The notes: generated by a model not told the origin, from the letters alone. A stretch of DNA of 39,668 nucleotides from an uncultured Bacilli bacterium (GCA_944331935.1 CALVIV010000008.1:1-39668); one strand, 5' to 3'; positions 10,308-19,213 are shown, numbered from the stretch's first letter. Translations and numbers: made by a program.

Positions 10308-12248
10308 CTATCTTAGTTCTAATGTAAATGGTTGCTCCTTAGTCCCATCTCCTCCTGTTATTACAACATTTGATTTTAGATTTAGGGATGGTTTAATTCC
10401 ATATTCTACGGAAGGCAGATACGAAAATGGATCACGAAGAATTCCTATATAACGTAAAGTATTATATCTAAAATATGGCCCTCCATCTATATTAGCAGGA
10501 GTAAGAGTCCAATAATTTTGATTATATATACTACTTTCTAAAAACTCACCAGCCATTAATTCTCCATACCTTAACAATCCTACTTTAGCTTCTGTGGTTG
10601 TTGAAGTTGTACTAGTCATTGAAGTATCTGTATATTTTGCTAGTTTATATGAAGTACCACTTTCTACTGTTCCTAAATACCATGTTGTACTATCTTCTAT
10701 CATATTCAAATATTTATTATCTACATAGTCCAATAGATATTTGTCATTTAGAAAAGAACCAATTATTGAAACATTAGAATAATAAACATTATTATTTTCG
10801 TCAAAACTCATTATTTTAAAAGTACTATTCTCTTTTAAAAGTTCATCACTTGTTATCTTAGTTAATCCTTCTGTCTCATGGCTCACTATTCTATATAAAG
10901 TATTTTCGCCCATACCAAATCTTATATATTCTCCACTATATCTTGTATTTAATAGTGTTCCAAATAGATTTGTGTCATTATCTCCCTCTAAGCGATATGG
11001 ATTATCTATTGTTCCGTTTCCGTCTACGATTCGAATGCTAGATTTTAAATTTATTGATGGCCGTACCCCGCTTGCAAGAAGCAGATTGGTGTATCCCTCA
11101 CTGCCACTGTTGCTGACGTCACGCCCGCTAGACGTACTATATGGTGTTAAAGTTCCCCAATAAAGTCCATTTTTTAAATAACTATTAGCATAATTTTCAG
11201 CATTTTCTCCACTACTAGACTGATATTCATACATATTAAGTAACCCTACTGCATCTGTTACTGTGGTAGTTCCATTAGGCCTTGTTATACTCCCAAGAGA
11301 AGTACTATCTAGTGTTGCATCCCATACTGCATCTGTTACTATAAACTTATCTGGTTCCCTTAAATTACCTAAAAAGCCATCTACAGAAGTATCATTTAAC
11401 CAATCTTCCATATAACTTCCCTCAAATGCCGAACTTCCACTTGAATAAGGAATTGCACTTATATTCCATTGTGTTATTAACTTTGTTGTTTTCGCTTCAT
11501 TATTAACAGACACTGCTCTCCATAACTTTCCACTATACCAGATATAGTTATTTGGATCTTCTCCAGTTATAAAGGTATCTATCCCATCATCATATAGATT
11601 AACTTCTGGTATATTAGATAACAACACATTGCTTACTTCATCTGCTGACCTATCTCTTCCATAAACATTAACTTGTACACTAAATTGTAATCCTCCTCCA
11701 TCTCCTTGAGGATTATATTCTTCTGTTACATACATCCTAAGTCTATATCTATTAGATTCACTACTATTCATACTACTTGTATATAAACTCATCTCTCCTG
11801 CTGGTCTTCCTGTATAATCATTAGCACTACTCTCTTCATTGTAAGTCTCTGGTGTCATTAACTCTTCTTCACCATCATCTGTTAGTCTTGTTAGATATAA
11901 CTTTATATTAGAACCATCTATCTTTCTTTCTGATGTAGTTACATCTTTTGCACTTATCTCATAATTGATATTGACATTTCCTGTAATTTCACTACTAACA
12001 GTAAAATCAAAATACTCTCCAGGATTTAATCTTACTTTTCCTGTCTTATCAGTCGTAGGTAATGCACCACTCATACTAATTATATTATCATCTTCAGTAT
12101 AAGTCATTTTTATCGCTCCTGTTGTTATAGTGTTTACTTTAGTTCCTAGTCCACTATAATTAAAAGCAGCATAACTTACTCCTATAATTGCTATTACCAT
12201 TATTATTAAAGCAACTATTATTACTATGTTTTCTTTCTTCTTAAACAT
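10308..12248 (-). CDS. Surface protein B: TasA-like head, one hypervariable tip
   Basis: Paralogue of A and C with the same signal segment, the near-identical head domain (about residues 30-200) and two lectin-like modules. The tip of the first module (residues 370-393, between LTP and GVRPSINL) is encoded by a GC-rich island unlike the rest of the gene and is treated as a DGR-type variable region; the second tip (ending GIKPSLNL) uses ordinary codons. First gene of a B-A pair. The start ATG at 12248 is preceded by AGAGGAGGAGTA; a nearer ATG opens only MKNV and stops over the real start, which may couple translation. A leader with a small ORF, a poly-G tract and a terminator lies upstream. 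Predicted outer-surface location; ligand unknown. Confidence 0.75.
   Translation of the reverse strand: MFKKKENIVIIVALIIMVIAIIGVSYAAFNYSGLGTKVNTITTGAIKMTYTEDDNIISMSGALPTTDKTGKVRLNPGEYFDFTVSSEITGNVNINYEISAKDVTTSERKIDGSNIKLYLTRLTDDGEEELMTPETYNEESSANDYTGRPAGEMSLYTSSMNSSESNRYRLRMYVTEEYNPQGDGGGLQFSVQVNVYGRDRSADEVSNVLLSNIPEVNLYDDGIDTFITGEDPNNYIWYSGKLWRAVSVNNEAKTTKLITQWNISAIPYSSGSSAFEGSYMEDWLNDTSVDGFLGNLREPDKFIVTDAVWDATLDSTSLGSITRPNGTTTVTDAVGLLNMYEYQSSSGENAENYANSYLKNGLYWGTLTPYSTSSGRDVSNSGSEGYTNLLLASGVRPSINLKSSIRIVDGNGTIDNPYRLEGDNDTNLFGTLLNTRYSGEYIRFGMGENTLYRIVSHETEGLTKITSDELLKENSTFKIMSFDENNNVYYSNVSIIGSFLNDKYLLDYVDNKYLNMIEDSTTWYLGTVESGTSYKLAKYTDTSMTSTTSTTTEAKVGLLRYGELMAGEFLESSIYNQNYWTLTPANIDGGPYFRYNTLRYIGILRDPFSYLPSVEYGIKPSLNLKSNVVITGGDGTKEQPFTLELR
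11061..11144 (-). other. DGR-type variable region in protein B, module 1
   Basis: Coding codons from 11141 down to 11070 (24 codons) are 38/72 G+C by hand count, against roughly 30 percent around them. They lie between ACA CCA and GGG GTA CGG CCA. Hand alignment with the island at 31665-31736 shows most first and second positions different, while third positions agree through codons 1-8, 10-12, 17-19 and 24. This is expected when adenines of an AAY-rich template are replaced at random. Confidence 0.75.
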
Positions 12249-12280
12249 TTTTCATTACTCCTCCTCTAATTTTTACATAC

Positions 12281-12312
12281 CAAAAAGAACAGAATATATT
12301 TATCCTGCTCTT
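12281..12312 (-). terminator. Leader terminator upstream of gene B
   Basis: Minus strand AAGAGCAG - loop of 12 - CTGTTCTT then TTTTT, located after the leader ORF and before the RBS of gene B. A closely matching hairpin sits in front of gene C. Its position between promoter and gene suggests attenuation. Confidence 0.75.
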
Positions 12313-12343
12313 ATAACATAATGAAAGAAAGTAATTTTATTAC

Positions 12344-12436
12344 TTAGATTAGGGTTAAACTGCCCCCCCCCCAGGTAACATATTGTAAACATAATGCTTT
12401 AGAAAAATAACAAATTATTTTACCATGTACTTTCAT
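12344..12436 (-). CDS. Leader peptide ORF with poly-G tract, 30 residues
   Basis: Starts at an ATG with a GGAAGAAGGTAGTG ribosome site and ends at TAA 32 bases before the leader hairpin. The peptide ends ALCLQYVTWGGGSLTLI. The three glycines and the Trp are read through a run of ten G (plus-strand C at 12363-12372). The homologous stretch before gene C keeps LCLQFVTGGSLILI in frame with only five G. A change of G number not divisible by three would shift the frame. I do not recognise the peptide. It could be a cis-acting leader peptide controlling the hairpin downstream, or the conservation could be of RNA rather than peptide. Translation is inferred, not shown. Confidence 0.45.
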   Translation of the reverse strand: MKVHGKIICYFSKALCLQYVTWGGGSLTLI

Positions 12437-12470
12437 ATCACTACCTTCTTCCTATCTTCATAATAACTTA

Positions 12471-12499
12471 ATACTATCATATTTTTTAACAAATAACAA
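12471..12499 (-). promoter_or_regulatory. Promoter of the B-A operon
   Basis: Minus strand TTGTTA, 17 bases, TAGTAT with an extended TGA before the -10. The matching promoter of gene C is at 33094-33123, and the sequence after the -10 (TAAGTTA) is shared between them. Confidence 0.55.
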
Positions 12500-12509
12500 T
12501 TACAAATTA

Positions 12510-13184
12510 CTAATAACCTACTCTTAATATTTTAAATGTAGCATTTAAACTACTACCATAATTTTTTGCTTCCTTACTAGTTTTAAATAATAAATCAAAG
12601 TCATATAATCTATCAAATCCTATATTTCCCCCTCTATCTAAAACTATTGCTTTAAAACTACCTGCTTTACTATTACTTACTTCAATAACAGTACCAAAAG
12701 GAATACAACCATCACTCGCTAATATTCTTAAAGTACCATAAGTAGAATCTTCATAATAAATTGTATCACTAATATTATATTCAGATGCTGTTAAATCCCC
12801 TATATCAGATCCATATCCACTCATAGTACCTGTAAAAGTAGAACCTACAGTAATAGGCGGAATATATACTTCTTCATCTGTTGGAGGAGTATATTCTATT
12901 TCTTCGTCTTTACCTATAACAACATCTTCTTTAGGTGTTTCTACTACTTTTGGAGTTTCTTCTACTACAGATTCTTCCTCTACTACTTCAGGTTCCTCTT
13001 CTACTTCTTCTACTATTTCAACAGGAGCAACTTCTATAACTTCTTCTTTTGTAATTGCATCACTATTTACATAAGTAATTTTATTATTTACATCAATATC
13101 TTTTACATCAGGTGTAGTTGTACTGACAAGCAAACAACACCCCATAAATAAAATTGCATTAATAATATAAATGGTCCTCTTCAT
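12510..13184 (-). CDS. Secreted 3D-domain (double-psi barrel) protein
   Basis: About 224 residues. A signal or membrane segment (IYIINAILFMGCCLLVS) is followed by an acidic, Val/Glu/Pro-rich spacer (about residues 40-110) that probably spans the cell wall, then a C-terminal 3D domain with FTGTMSGYG, SDGCIPFGTVIEV and VLDRGGNIGFDRLYDFDLLF. The three Asp residues that name the 3D family are recognisable in the last motif. Such domains are found in resuscitation/autolysin-type cell-wall proteins related to the MltA fold, so a peptidoglycan role is likely (inference). The frame is open to 13241, but a promoter (TTGTCT, 17 bases, TAAGAT) lies at 13213-13241, so the start is placed at ATG 13184 just before the signal segment; a GTG nine bases upstream is an alternative. 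Confidence 0.8.
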   Translation of the reverse strand: MKRTIYIINAILFMGCCLLVSTTTPDVKDIDVNNKITYVNSDAITKEEVIEVAPVEIVEEVEEEPEVVEEESVVEETPKVVETPKEDVVIGKDEEIEYTPPTDEEVYIPPITVGSTFTGTMSGYGSDIGDLTASEYNISDTIYYEDSTYGTLRILASDGCIPFGTVIEVSNSKAGSFKAIVLDRGGNIGFDRLYDFDLLFKTSKEAKNYGSSLNATFKILRVGY

Positions 13185-13212
13185 AAATATCACTGCTTTC
13201 TTTACTACTCTT

Positions 13213-13241
13213 ATCTTAACACATAGACACTTAGAAGACAA
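13213..13241 (-). promoter_or_regulatory. Promoter of the 3D-domain gene
   Basis: TTGTCT, 17 bases, TAAGAT on the minus strand. It decides the start codon of the gene, because the longer reading frame would begin inside the promoter. Confidence 0.5.
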
Positions 13242-13267
13242 CCATTTGACAAAAAGATAAGTGTAAA

Positions 13268-14680
13268 CTACTGTTCATAATAACTCTTAATAACATCATA
13301 ATCACAGTATGGTAAATACTTATCATCAATAGCCATATAATCATCTCTACCCTTACCTGCAATTAATATTATATCTTCATCTTTAGCCATATCTAAAGCC
13401 TTATAAATCGCTTTCTTTCTATCAACAATTCTAAGATAATTAGTTTTGTCTGACCCACTAACTAAGTCATCTATAATCTTATTAGGATCTTCATATCTTG
13501 GATCATCCATTGTAAATATTACATAATCAGACTTTTCTAATACCACTTTACCCATACCAGGTCTTTTAGTAGTCTCTCTTCCTCCTGCACTACCTGTAAC
13601 TGTAATTATCCTAGATTCTTTAACCATATCTAAAAACGTTAATATATTATCTAAGGCATCAGTAGTATGAGCATAATCAAGTATTACTGTGTATTTAGAG
13701 ACAAAAGGCATTATCTCCATTCTACCCTCTATTTGTTTAATCTTACTAACTCTTTCAACTATCTCTTCAAAACTAATACTTTTACATAATAAAGTAAGGA
13801 TAGCTGAGCTTAAATTATCAACATTAAAACTCCCAAGTAGTGGAGAAGTAACCTCATAAGTTTTATTATTATATTTAAAGGTAATAATAGTCTTATCTCT
13901 TTTTAAAGTATAATCTTCTATCTTTAAAGTATCACTATCTTTATAGCCATAACTAACTATATTACCATGTGCTTCCCTCTTAAACTTATCAAAATACTTA
14001 TCACTACTGTTTAATATAGAATAACCATCATCTTTAACTTGTCTAACCAACTGACATTTACAATCTACATAGTTTTCTAATGTTTTATGAATATTTAAAT
14101 GGTCTTCTGTAATATTAGTAACTATTCCTATATCATATCTAATATCATCAAGTCTATGTCTATAAAAAGCCTCACTGCTTGCTTCCATGCAAATAGTATC
14201 ACATCCTGCATCAACAAACTCTTTAAAATACATATAAAGTCTATCTACATCAGGCGTAGTATTCCTCATACTAAAATGTTTATTCTTATATTTTCTTCCA
14301 TTAGTACCTATATAAGCACATGACTCTCCCAATAATTGAAAAATTATTTCTGCTACAGTAGTTTTACCATTAGTACCCGTAACACCTATCATACAAGCTT
14401 TTTCACATGGATAATCATAGAACTTTGCACTAAGTTTTCTAAGTTCTAAATTAGTATTATCTACTTTAATAACAGGAACAGCCTTCTTACCAACATCACG
14501 ACTAACCACAATAGCACTCGCACCATTTTTAATCGCTTCATCAATAAAGTCATGTCTATCTGCAGTTACTCCCATTGTACAAACAAATATATCCCCAGGT
14601 TCTACTTCTTTAGAATTTATTTTAATTCCTTTAATTAATCTATCATCATTAATATTATATAACTCATTTAACTTTTTCAA
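13268..14680 (-). CDS. murE: UDP-MurNAc-tripeptide synthetase (MurE)
   Basis: Adds the third amino acid of the peptidoglycan stem peptide to UDP-MurNAc-dipeptide in the cytoplasm, using ATP. Mur ligase layout is complete: N-terminal UDP-binding domain with GIKINSKEVEPGDIFVC, ATP-binding GVTGTNGKTT (about residue 107), MRNTTPD, ICMEASSEA, NITEDHLNIH, the central LDYAHTTDAL, and C-terminal GSAGGRETTKRPGMG. The substrate-selecting motif reads MDDPRYEDP: it keeps the Arg of the DNPR motif of diaminopimelate-adding enzymes but has Asp for Asn, so meso-DAP is somewhat favoured over lysine without proof. Start: GTG at 14689 is inside the Shine-Dalgarno AAGGTGG; the TTG at 14680 follows it with five bases and begins MKKLNEL. 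A TATAAT about 50 bases upstream is a plausible -10. Confidence 0.93.
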   Translation of the reverse strand: MKKLNELYNINDDRLIKGIKINSKEVEPGDIFVCTMGVTADRHDFIDEAIKNGASAIVVSRDVGKKAVPVIKVDNTNLELRKLSAKFYDYPCEKACMIGVTGTNGKTTVAEIIFQLLGESCAYIGTNGRKYKNKHFSMRNTTPDVDRLYMYFKEFVDAGCDTICMEASSEAFYRHRLDDIRYDIGIVTNITEDHLNIHKTLENYVDCKCQLVRQVKDDGYSILNSSDKYFDKFKREAHGNIVSYGYKDSDTLKIEDYTLKRDKTIITFKYNNKTYEVTSPLLGSFNVDNLSSAILTLLCKSISFEEIVERVSKIKQIEGRMEIMPFVSKYTVILDYAHTTDALDNILTFLDMVKESRIITVTGSAGGRETTKRPGMGKVVLEKSDYVIFTMDDPRYEDPNKIIDDLVSGSDKTNYLRIVDRKKAIYKALDMAKDEDIILIAGKGRDDYMAIDDKYLPYCDYDVIKSYYEQ

Positions 14681-14758
14681 ATAAACCACCTTCTAATATA
14701 AAATATAAATATCTAATAATCTTGTTACTTATATTATATACCATTGCCAAAATAATGA

Positions 14759-14789
14759 AAAGAAAAAGACTTCTCGCCCAAGAAATCTT
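14759..14789 (-). terminator. Terminator downstream of the PD-(D/E)XK gene
   Basis: Minus strand AAGATTTCT / AGAAGTCTT, nine pairs with one G-U, hexanucleotide loop, then TTTTTCTTTT. It separates this gene from murE. Confidence 0.85.
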
Positions 14790-14875
14790 TAACTTAATTT
14801 AGAATTAATTCTGACTCTCTTTACATCTCTTTTGTTAACTATATATTAACATAATTTATATAGCATATCAACTAC

Positions 14876-15916
14876 TTATTTTAAACTTTCTATTTTCTCT
14901 CTAGATAAACCAGTAATATTCATTATTTCTTCAATAGAAAAGTCTATATCCAATAGTTTTTTTGCAGTTGACACAAGTTGTTCCTCAAAGGCTTTACTTT
15001 TCTCTTCAAGAGATTTCTGCCCCTCTTCAAGAGACTTTTGCCCTTCTTCAAGAGACTTTTGCCCTTCTTCAAGAGCTCTACTTTCTTCTTCAATAAACTT
15101 TCTACCTTCTTTAATCTCCTCTAACTCATCTTTAACAGACTCTTTCGCCTTTTGTTTCCATTCCCATTCTTTGTGTTTTTCATAATCATATACACCAATT
15201 ATTCCTAAATTATTAGATAGTTTTTTTATTTCTTCTTTCGCTTCCATTAATCCTTCAACTCCTTCACTAATCTTTTCTATATCTTCTCGCTTTGTCAAAG
15301 TTAGTAAAGTTATAGCCCTCTCAAACTCACTTAACTCATCATTATTATAATATTTTTCACGGAATTTTAAAAGATCAATATTGTATATTATAAGATTTTC
15401 TGAAAGTATAATCCCTCGTTCAGGGTCCATTAATACAAACTTTATTATGTCTCTATCATCATATTGCCAATCTAAATCAAAGTTTATCTGAATACCTATA
15501 TAACCATCATCATAATTTTCTCCACTAAAATTCGCTTCAGTCTTGCCTTTTAATATATAATCAATATTTCTGTTTATTAATCCTTCATAATAACTAGCAT
15601 TCATTTCTAAATTGACTACATTTCTTTCAACTCTTACAATTATATCTGTAACTTTCTTCTTTTCTTTAGCATTACTAACAGGTAACTCTGTATTTTCCAA
15701 ATGCATATTCTTTCTTATTATTTCTTTATCAATGCCTAAAAAGTGTTCTAAAATTATACTTAAAAATAAATGGCTATTTATCATTAAATTCTTAAAGACA
15801 ATATCTTGTGTAGCAGGTAAAACCTCCCCTTTTCTTATAAGCTCATCTCTTAATTTTATCGCTTCTTTTAGATTTATTATTTTTTCTAAAAATTCTTCAC
15901 TATATCCAGTATACAT
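14876..15916 (-). CDS. Rpn-like PD-(D/E)XK nuclease family protein
   Basis: Resembles the PDDEXK nuclease/putative transposase (Rpn recombination-promoting nuclease) family. Visible motifs are ATQDIVFKNLM near residue 36, the Asp of KKVTDIIVRV, and VVNLEMNASYY where the catalytic E-X-K/Q strand is expected; here it reads E-M-N. The middle part (INFDLDWQYDDRDIIKF, ERGIILSENLIIYNIDLLKF) is typical. The C-terminus, from about residue 250, is a highly charged coiled coil with three exact EEGQKSL heptads, followed by FSIEEIMNITGLSREKIESLK, a common family ending. Start ATG with AAAGGAG seven bases before. Stand-alone gene between two terminators. These genes are usually multi-copy; whether this one moves or is a defence nuclease cannot be told. 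Confidence 0.8.
   Translation of the reverse strand: MYTGYSEEFLEKIINLKEAIKLRDELIRKGEVLPATQDIVFKNLMINSHLFLSIILEHFLGIDKEIIRKNMHLENTELPVSNAKEKKKVTDIIVRVERNVVNLEMNASYYEGLINRNIDYILKGKTEANFSGENYDDGYIGIQINFDLDWQYDDRDIIKFVLMDPERGIILSENLIIYNIDLLKFREKYYNNDELSEFERAITLLTLTKREDIEKISEGVEGLMEAKEEIKKLSNNLGIIGVYDYEKHKEWEWKQKAKESVKDELEEIKEGRKFIEEESRALEEGQKSLEEGQKSLEEGQKSLEEKSKAFEEQLVSTAKKLLDIDFSIEEIMNITGLSREKIESLK
15005..15067 (-). repeat. Three 21-bp tandem repeats coding EEGQKSL
   Basis: Three consecutive 21-base units beginning ttcaagaga on the plus strand; the second and third are identical and the first differs at a few bases. The unit is a multiple of three, so copy-number change keeps the frame and only lengthens the coiled coil. 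Confidence 0.9.
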
Positions 15917-16014
15917 TACAATTTCTCCTTTCTTAATTACATACTTTCCAGAAAGTGATTACACTCTAACATAAGGAGAAAATTAATGCAAAAAGGGAAT
16001 TTTCAAAATCTGAG

Positions 16015-16047
16015 CCAAAAAAAGAGGCAATTTTACCAAAAAATGCC
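16015..16047 (-). terminator. Terminator of ileS
   Basis: Minus strand GGCATTTT / AAAATTGCC with one bulged T, followed by TCTTTTTTT, about 60 bases after the ileS stop. The plus strand is also followed by TTTTT, so it may work both ways. Confidence 0.7.
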
Positions 16048-16104
16048 CTTTTTCACGAAAATTCACTTCAAAAATCGCTTGAATTTTCAAAATTCACATA
16101 AATT

Positions 16105-19100
16105 TTATTTTTTTCTTCTTTCTACCTTTAATCCCATCATCAAATCATTAACAGGAATATTTTTATCAAGACTCTCATCTTTAATAACTTCAATAGATAA
16201 TGTCTCTTCTTTAACATAATTCATATATTTATCTAGCATTACATCAATAATATCTTCTCCATTATAGTAAAGATTAATTCTATCAGTAATAACAAAATCA
16301 GCTTCTTTTCTTAGACTTTGTACTTTTCTAACTACTTCACGAGCAAGTCCTTCTAAGATTAAATCATCTGTTAAAGTAGTATCTAACACTACACTAATAT
16401 TACCATTACTAGAAGCACAGTATCCTTCTTTATTCTTAAGAGTTGTTGTAATCATATCTTCAGTAATCTTTAACTCTTTACCTAAGAACTCAGTAGTATA
16501 ATAACCTGATTTAATCTGATTAACATCATTAATATCAAATTTACTAACTAATTCTTGGAAAGCTTTAATATCACTACCAAACATCTTACCAACTACTCTA
16601 AAGTTAGGTTTAACAATATAATCCATATAAAGACTCATATCATCTTCATAAACTACTTCTTTAACATTTAACTCTTCTAAGATTATAGATTCTAATTCTC
16701 CTACAACACTTTCAAAAACTTTAGGAACAATAATGAAATGAAGTGGTTGTCTAACTTTAATAGATACATCTTCTCTAGCATTACGTCCTAAACTACAAAT
16801 ATCACGAACAACACTCATTCTGTTTTCAAGTTCACTTGATATTAATGATTCATCTACTTTAGGAAAATCTACTAAATGAACACTCTTACCATCAGTCAAA
16901 TTACGATAAATTTCTTCTGTAACAAATGGTGTAACAGGTGCAGCCATCTCACATAAAGTAAGTAAAACTTCATAAGTAGTCTGATATACTGCCTTTTTAC
17001 TTTCAGTAAGTTCACTATCCCAGAATCTCTTTCTATTACTTCTAATATACCAGTTAGAAAAATCATCATTTAAGAAATCTACGATATAATGAACTACTTT
17101 ATTTAAGTCATACTCATCATATGCTTTAGTAACAAGTGATAAAGTATTATTTAAACGAGATAGTAACCACTTATCAGTAATATCTCTATCATTAACAGGA
17201 ACATTATAATCTCTTGGATCAACTTTATCCGCATTAGCATACATTTCAAAGAATGAATAAGCATTTTTAAGTGTTGATAAGTATTTAGAATTAACTTCCT
17301 TTAAGCCATCATTATCAAACTTAATAGGAGTCCATACAGGAGATACATAAGGTAAATAGAATCTAATAACGTCACTTCCAAACTCATTCATCAAATCAAA
17401 TGGTTTAACGATATTACCTTTACTCTTACTCATCTTCTTACCATATTTATCAAGTAATAAGTCATTAACTAAGACATTTTTATAAGGACTTTTACCTGTA
17501 ACAAATGTAGAGATTAACATTAATGTATAGAACCATCCTCTAGTCTGATCAATTCCTTCACAAATGAAATCAGCTGGGAATTGGTCTTCAAATAACTCTT
17601 TATTTTCAAATGGATAGTGGTATTGTGCAAAAGGCATAGAACCTGAATCAAACCAACAGTCAATAACTTCACTAACACGGCTCATTTCTTTACCACACTC
17701 TGGACATTTAATATGAATATCATCAACATATGGTCTATGTAATTCTATAGTCTCATCTATATCTTCTATCGCTTTTTCCACAAGTTCTTTACGAGATCCT
17801 ATCATTTCTTGATGTCCACAACTACATTTCCACAAAGGAAGTGGAGTTCCCCAATATCTATTTCTTGATATAGCCCAGTCATTCATATTTAATAACCAGT
17901 TACCAAATCTTTTCTCTCCTACAAAAGCAGGATACCAATTAACACCATTATTATTTTTAACAACTTGATCTTTTATTTTAGTAACCTCTAAGTAATATGA
18001 TGGTTTAGCATAATATAAAAGCGGTGTATCACATCTCCAACAATGAGGATAGTTATGAGTCATTTTAATTTTCTTAAATAGTTTACCATTTTCTTTTAAG
18101 TATTTAATAACTTCTATATCAGCATCAAATACTCTCATACCTTTCCATAAACCTTCAGTATATTTACCATCTTCTCCAACTGGATTTAAGACAGGTAAAT
18201 TATATTTTTTACCAACATTATAGTCATCTTGACCAAAAGCAGGGGCAATATGAACAATACCAGTACCATCTTCCATAGTAACATAATCATCTACTGTTAC
18301 AAAGAATGCTTTCTTATCTACTTTTAAACTAGGTATTAACTGTTCATATTCCATATATTCTAGGTTCTTACCACTATATTCTTCTAAGACTGTATAGTCA
18401 TCTCCTAATACTTTAGAAGCTAGTTTTTTACCTACAATAAATTTATTACCTTGACTCTCTACTAATACATACTCTTCTCTTGGATTAACACAAAGTGCTA
18501 CATTACTAATTAAAGTCCAAGGAGTAGTAGTCCAAACAAGAAAGTATACATCTTCTCCCTTTTTCTTCATAGGCACTATTACGGTGTTAGCAGTTACTTC
18601 TTTATAACCCTGGGCTACTTCATGAGAAGCTAACCCTGTACCACATCTAGTACAGTATGGTAGTATCTTATGTCCTTCATAAAATAATCCTTCATCAAAG
18701 AATTTCTTTAAAATCCACCATTCTGTTTCTATATAGTTATTATCATAAGTAACATAAGGATGCTCTAAATCAATAAATTGTCCCATCTCTTTAGTTAAAT
18801 CAGAAAAAGCTTTCTCATTTTCCCAAACACTTTCCCGACACTTCTGGTTAAATTCTTTTATACCATACTCTTCAATATCTTTCTTATTACTAAAACCAAG
18901 TTCCTTTTCTACTTGTAACTCTACAGGAAGTCCATGAGTATCCCAACCTACTTTACGAAGAACTCTATATCCTTGCATAGTCTTATATTTACAGAAAGTA
19001 TCTTTTAAAAACTTAGCCATCATATGATGTAGTCCTGGTTTTCCATTAGCAGTAGCAGGTCCATCATAAAAAACAAAGTTTTCCTTACCCTCTCTATTAT

Positions 19101-19197
19101 CAATACATTGTTTTAAAATATCCATCTTCTCCCAAGTCTTTAAGATATCCATCTCCACTTCATGAGTCTTACCTTTTTCAAGTTCTTTAAATGCCAT
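16105..19197 (-). CDS. ileS: Isoleucyl-tRNA synthetase, type 2 (eukaryote-like)
   Basis: Charges tRNA-Ile with isoleucine. The 1030-residue protein has the class I signature in the form GPATANGKPGLHH (residues 46-58, in place of HIGH) and KMSKS at 588-592. Also present are the editing-domain region after LVWTTTPWT and HIAPAFGQDD, the paired Cys in CWRCDTP, and the WFDSGSMPFAQYHYP block. The ANGKPGLHH form and overall length match the IleRS2 class found in eukaryotes, archaea and some bacteria, which includes the mupirocin-insensitive enzymes; the bacterial type 1 form would read HIGH. Natural mupirocin tolerance is therefore an inference from class. Start ATG follows GGGAGGAGAGATAATT. Expression is controlled by the T-box directly upstream. 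Confidence 0.96.
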   Translation of the reverse strand: MAFKELEKGKTHEVEMDILKTWEKMDILKQCIDNREGKENFVFYDGPATANGKPGLHHMMAKFLKDTFCKYKTMQGYRVLRKVGWDTHGLPVELQVEKELGFSNKKDIEEYGIKEFNQKCRESVWENEKAFSDLTKEMGQFIDLEHPYVTYDNNYIETEWWILKKFFDEGLFYEGHKILPYCTRCGTGLASHEVAQGYKEVTANTVIVPMKKKGEDVYFLVWTTTPWTLISNVALCVNPREEYVLVESQGNKFIVGKKLASKVLGDDYTVLEEYSGKNLEYMEYEQLIPSLKVDKKAFFVTVDDYVTMEDGTGIVHIAPAFGQDDYNVGKKYNLPVLNPVGEDGKYTEGLWKGMRVFDADIEVIKYLKENGKLFKKIKMTHNYPHCWRCDTPLLYYAKPSYYLEVTKIKDQVVKNNNGVNWYPAFVGEKRFGNWLLNMNDWAISRNRYWGTPLPLWKCSCGHQEMIGSRKELVEKAIEDIDETIELHRPYVDDIHIKCPECGKEMSRVSEVIDCWFDSGSMPFAQYHYPFENKELFEDQFPADFICEGIDQTRGWFYTLMLISTFVTGKSPYKNVLVNDLLLDKYGKKMSKSKGNIVKPFDLMNEFGSDVIRFYLPYVSPVWTPIKFDNDGLKEVNSKYLSTLKNAYSFFEMYANADKVDPRDYNVPVNDRDITDKWLLSRLNNTLSLVTKAYDEYDLNKVVHYIVDFLNDDFSNWYIRSNRKRFWDSELTESKKAVYQTTYEVLLTLCEMAAPVTPFVTEEIYRNLTDGKSVHLVDFPKVDESLISSELENRMSVVRDICSLGRNAREDVSIKVRQPLHFIIVPKVFESVVGELESIILEELNVKEVVYEDDMSLYMDYIVKPNFRVVGKMFGSDIKAFQELVSKFDINDVNQIKSGYYTTEFLGKELKITEDMITTTLKNKEGYCASSNGNISVVLDTTLTDDLILEGLAREVVRKVQSLRKEADFVITDRINLYYNGEDIIDVMLDKYMNYVKEETLSIEVIKDESLDKNIPVNDLMMGLKVERRKK

Positions 19198-19213
19198 AAT
19201 TATCTCTCCTCCC

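Noticed and set aside
12281..12480. A known riboswitch in the leaders of B and C
   Set aside because: I could not match the leader to a known aptamer; the conserved small ORF, G tract and terminator explain the similarity without one.
15986..16219. Plus-strand ORF starting upstream of the ileS end
   Set aside because: It covers the ileS terminator and then overlaps ileS on the other strand; no RBS and a Phe/Lys/Asn-rich random composition.
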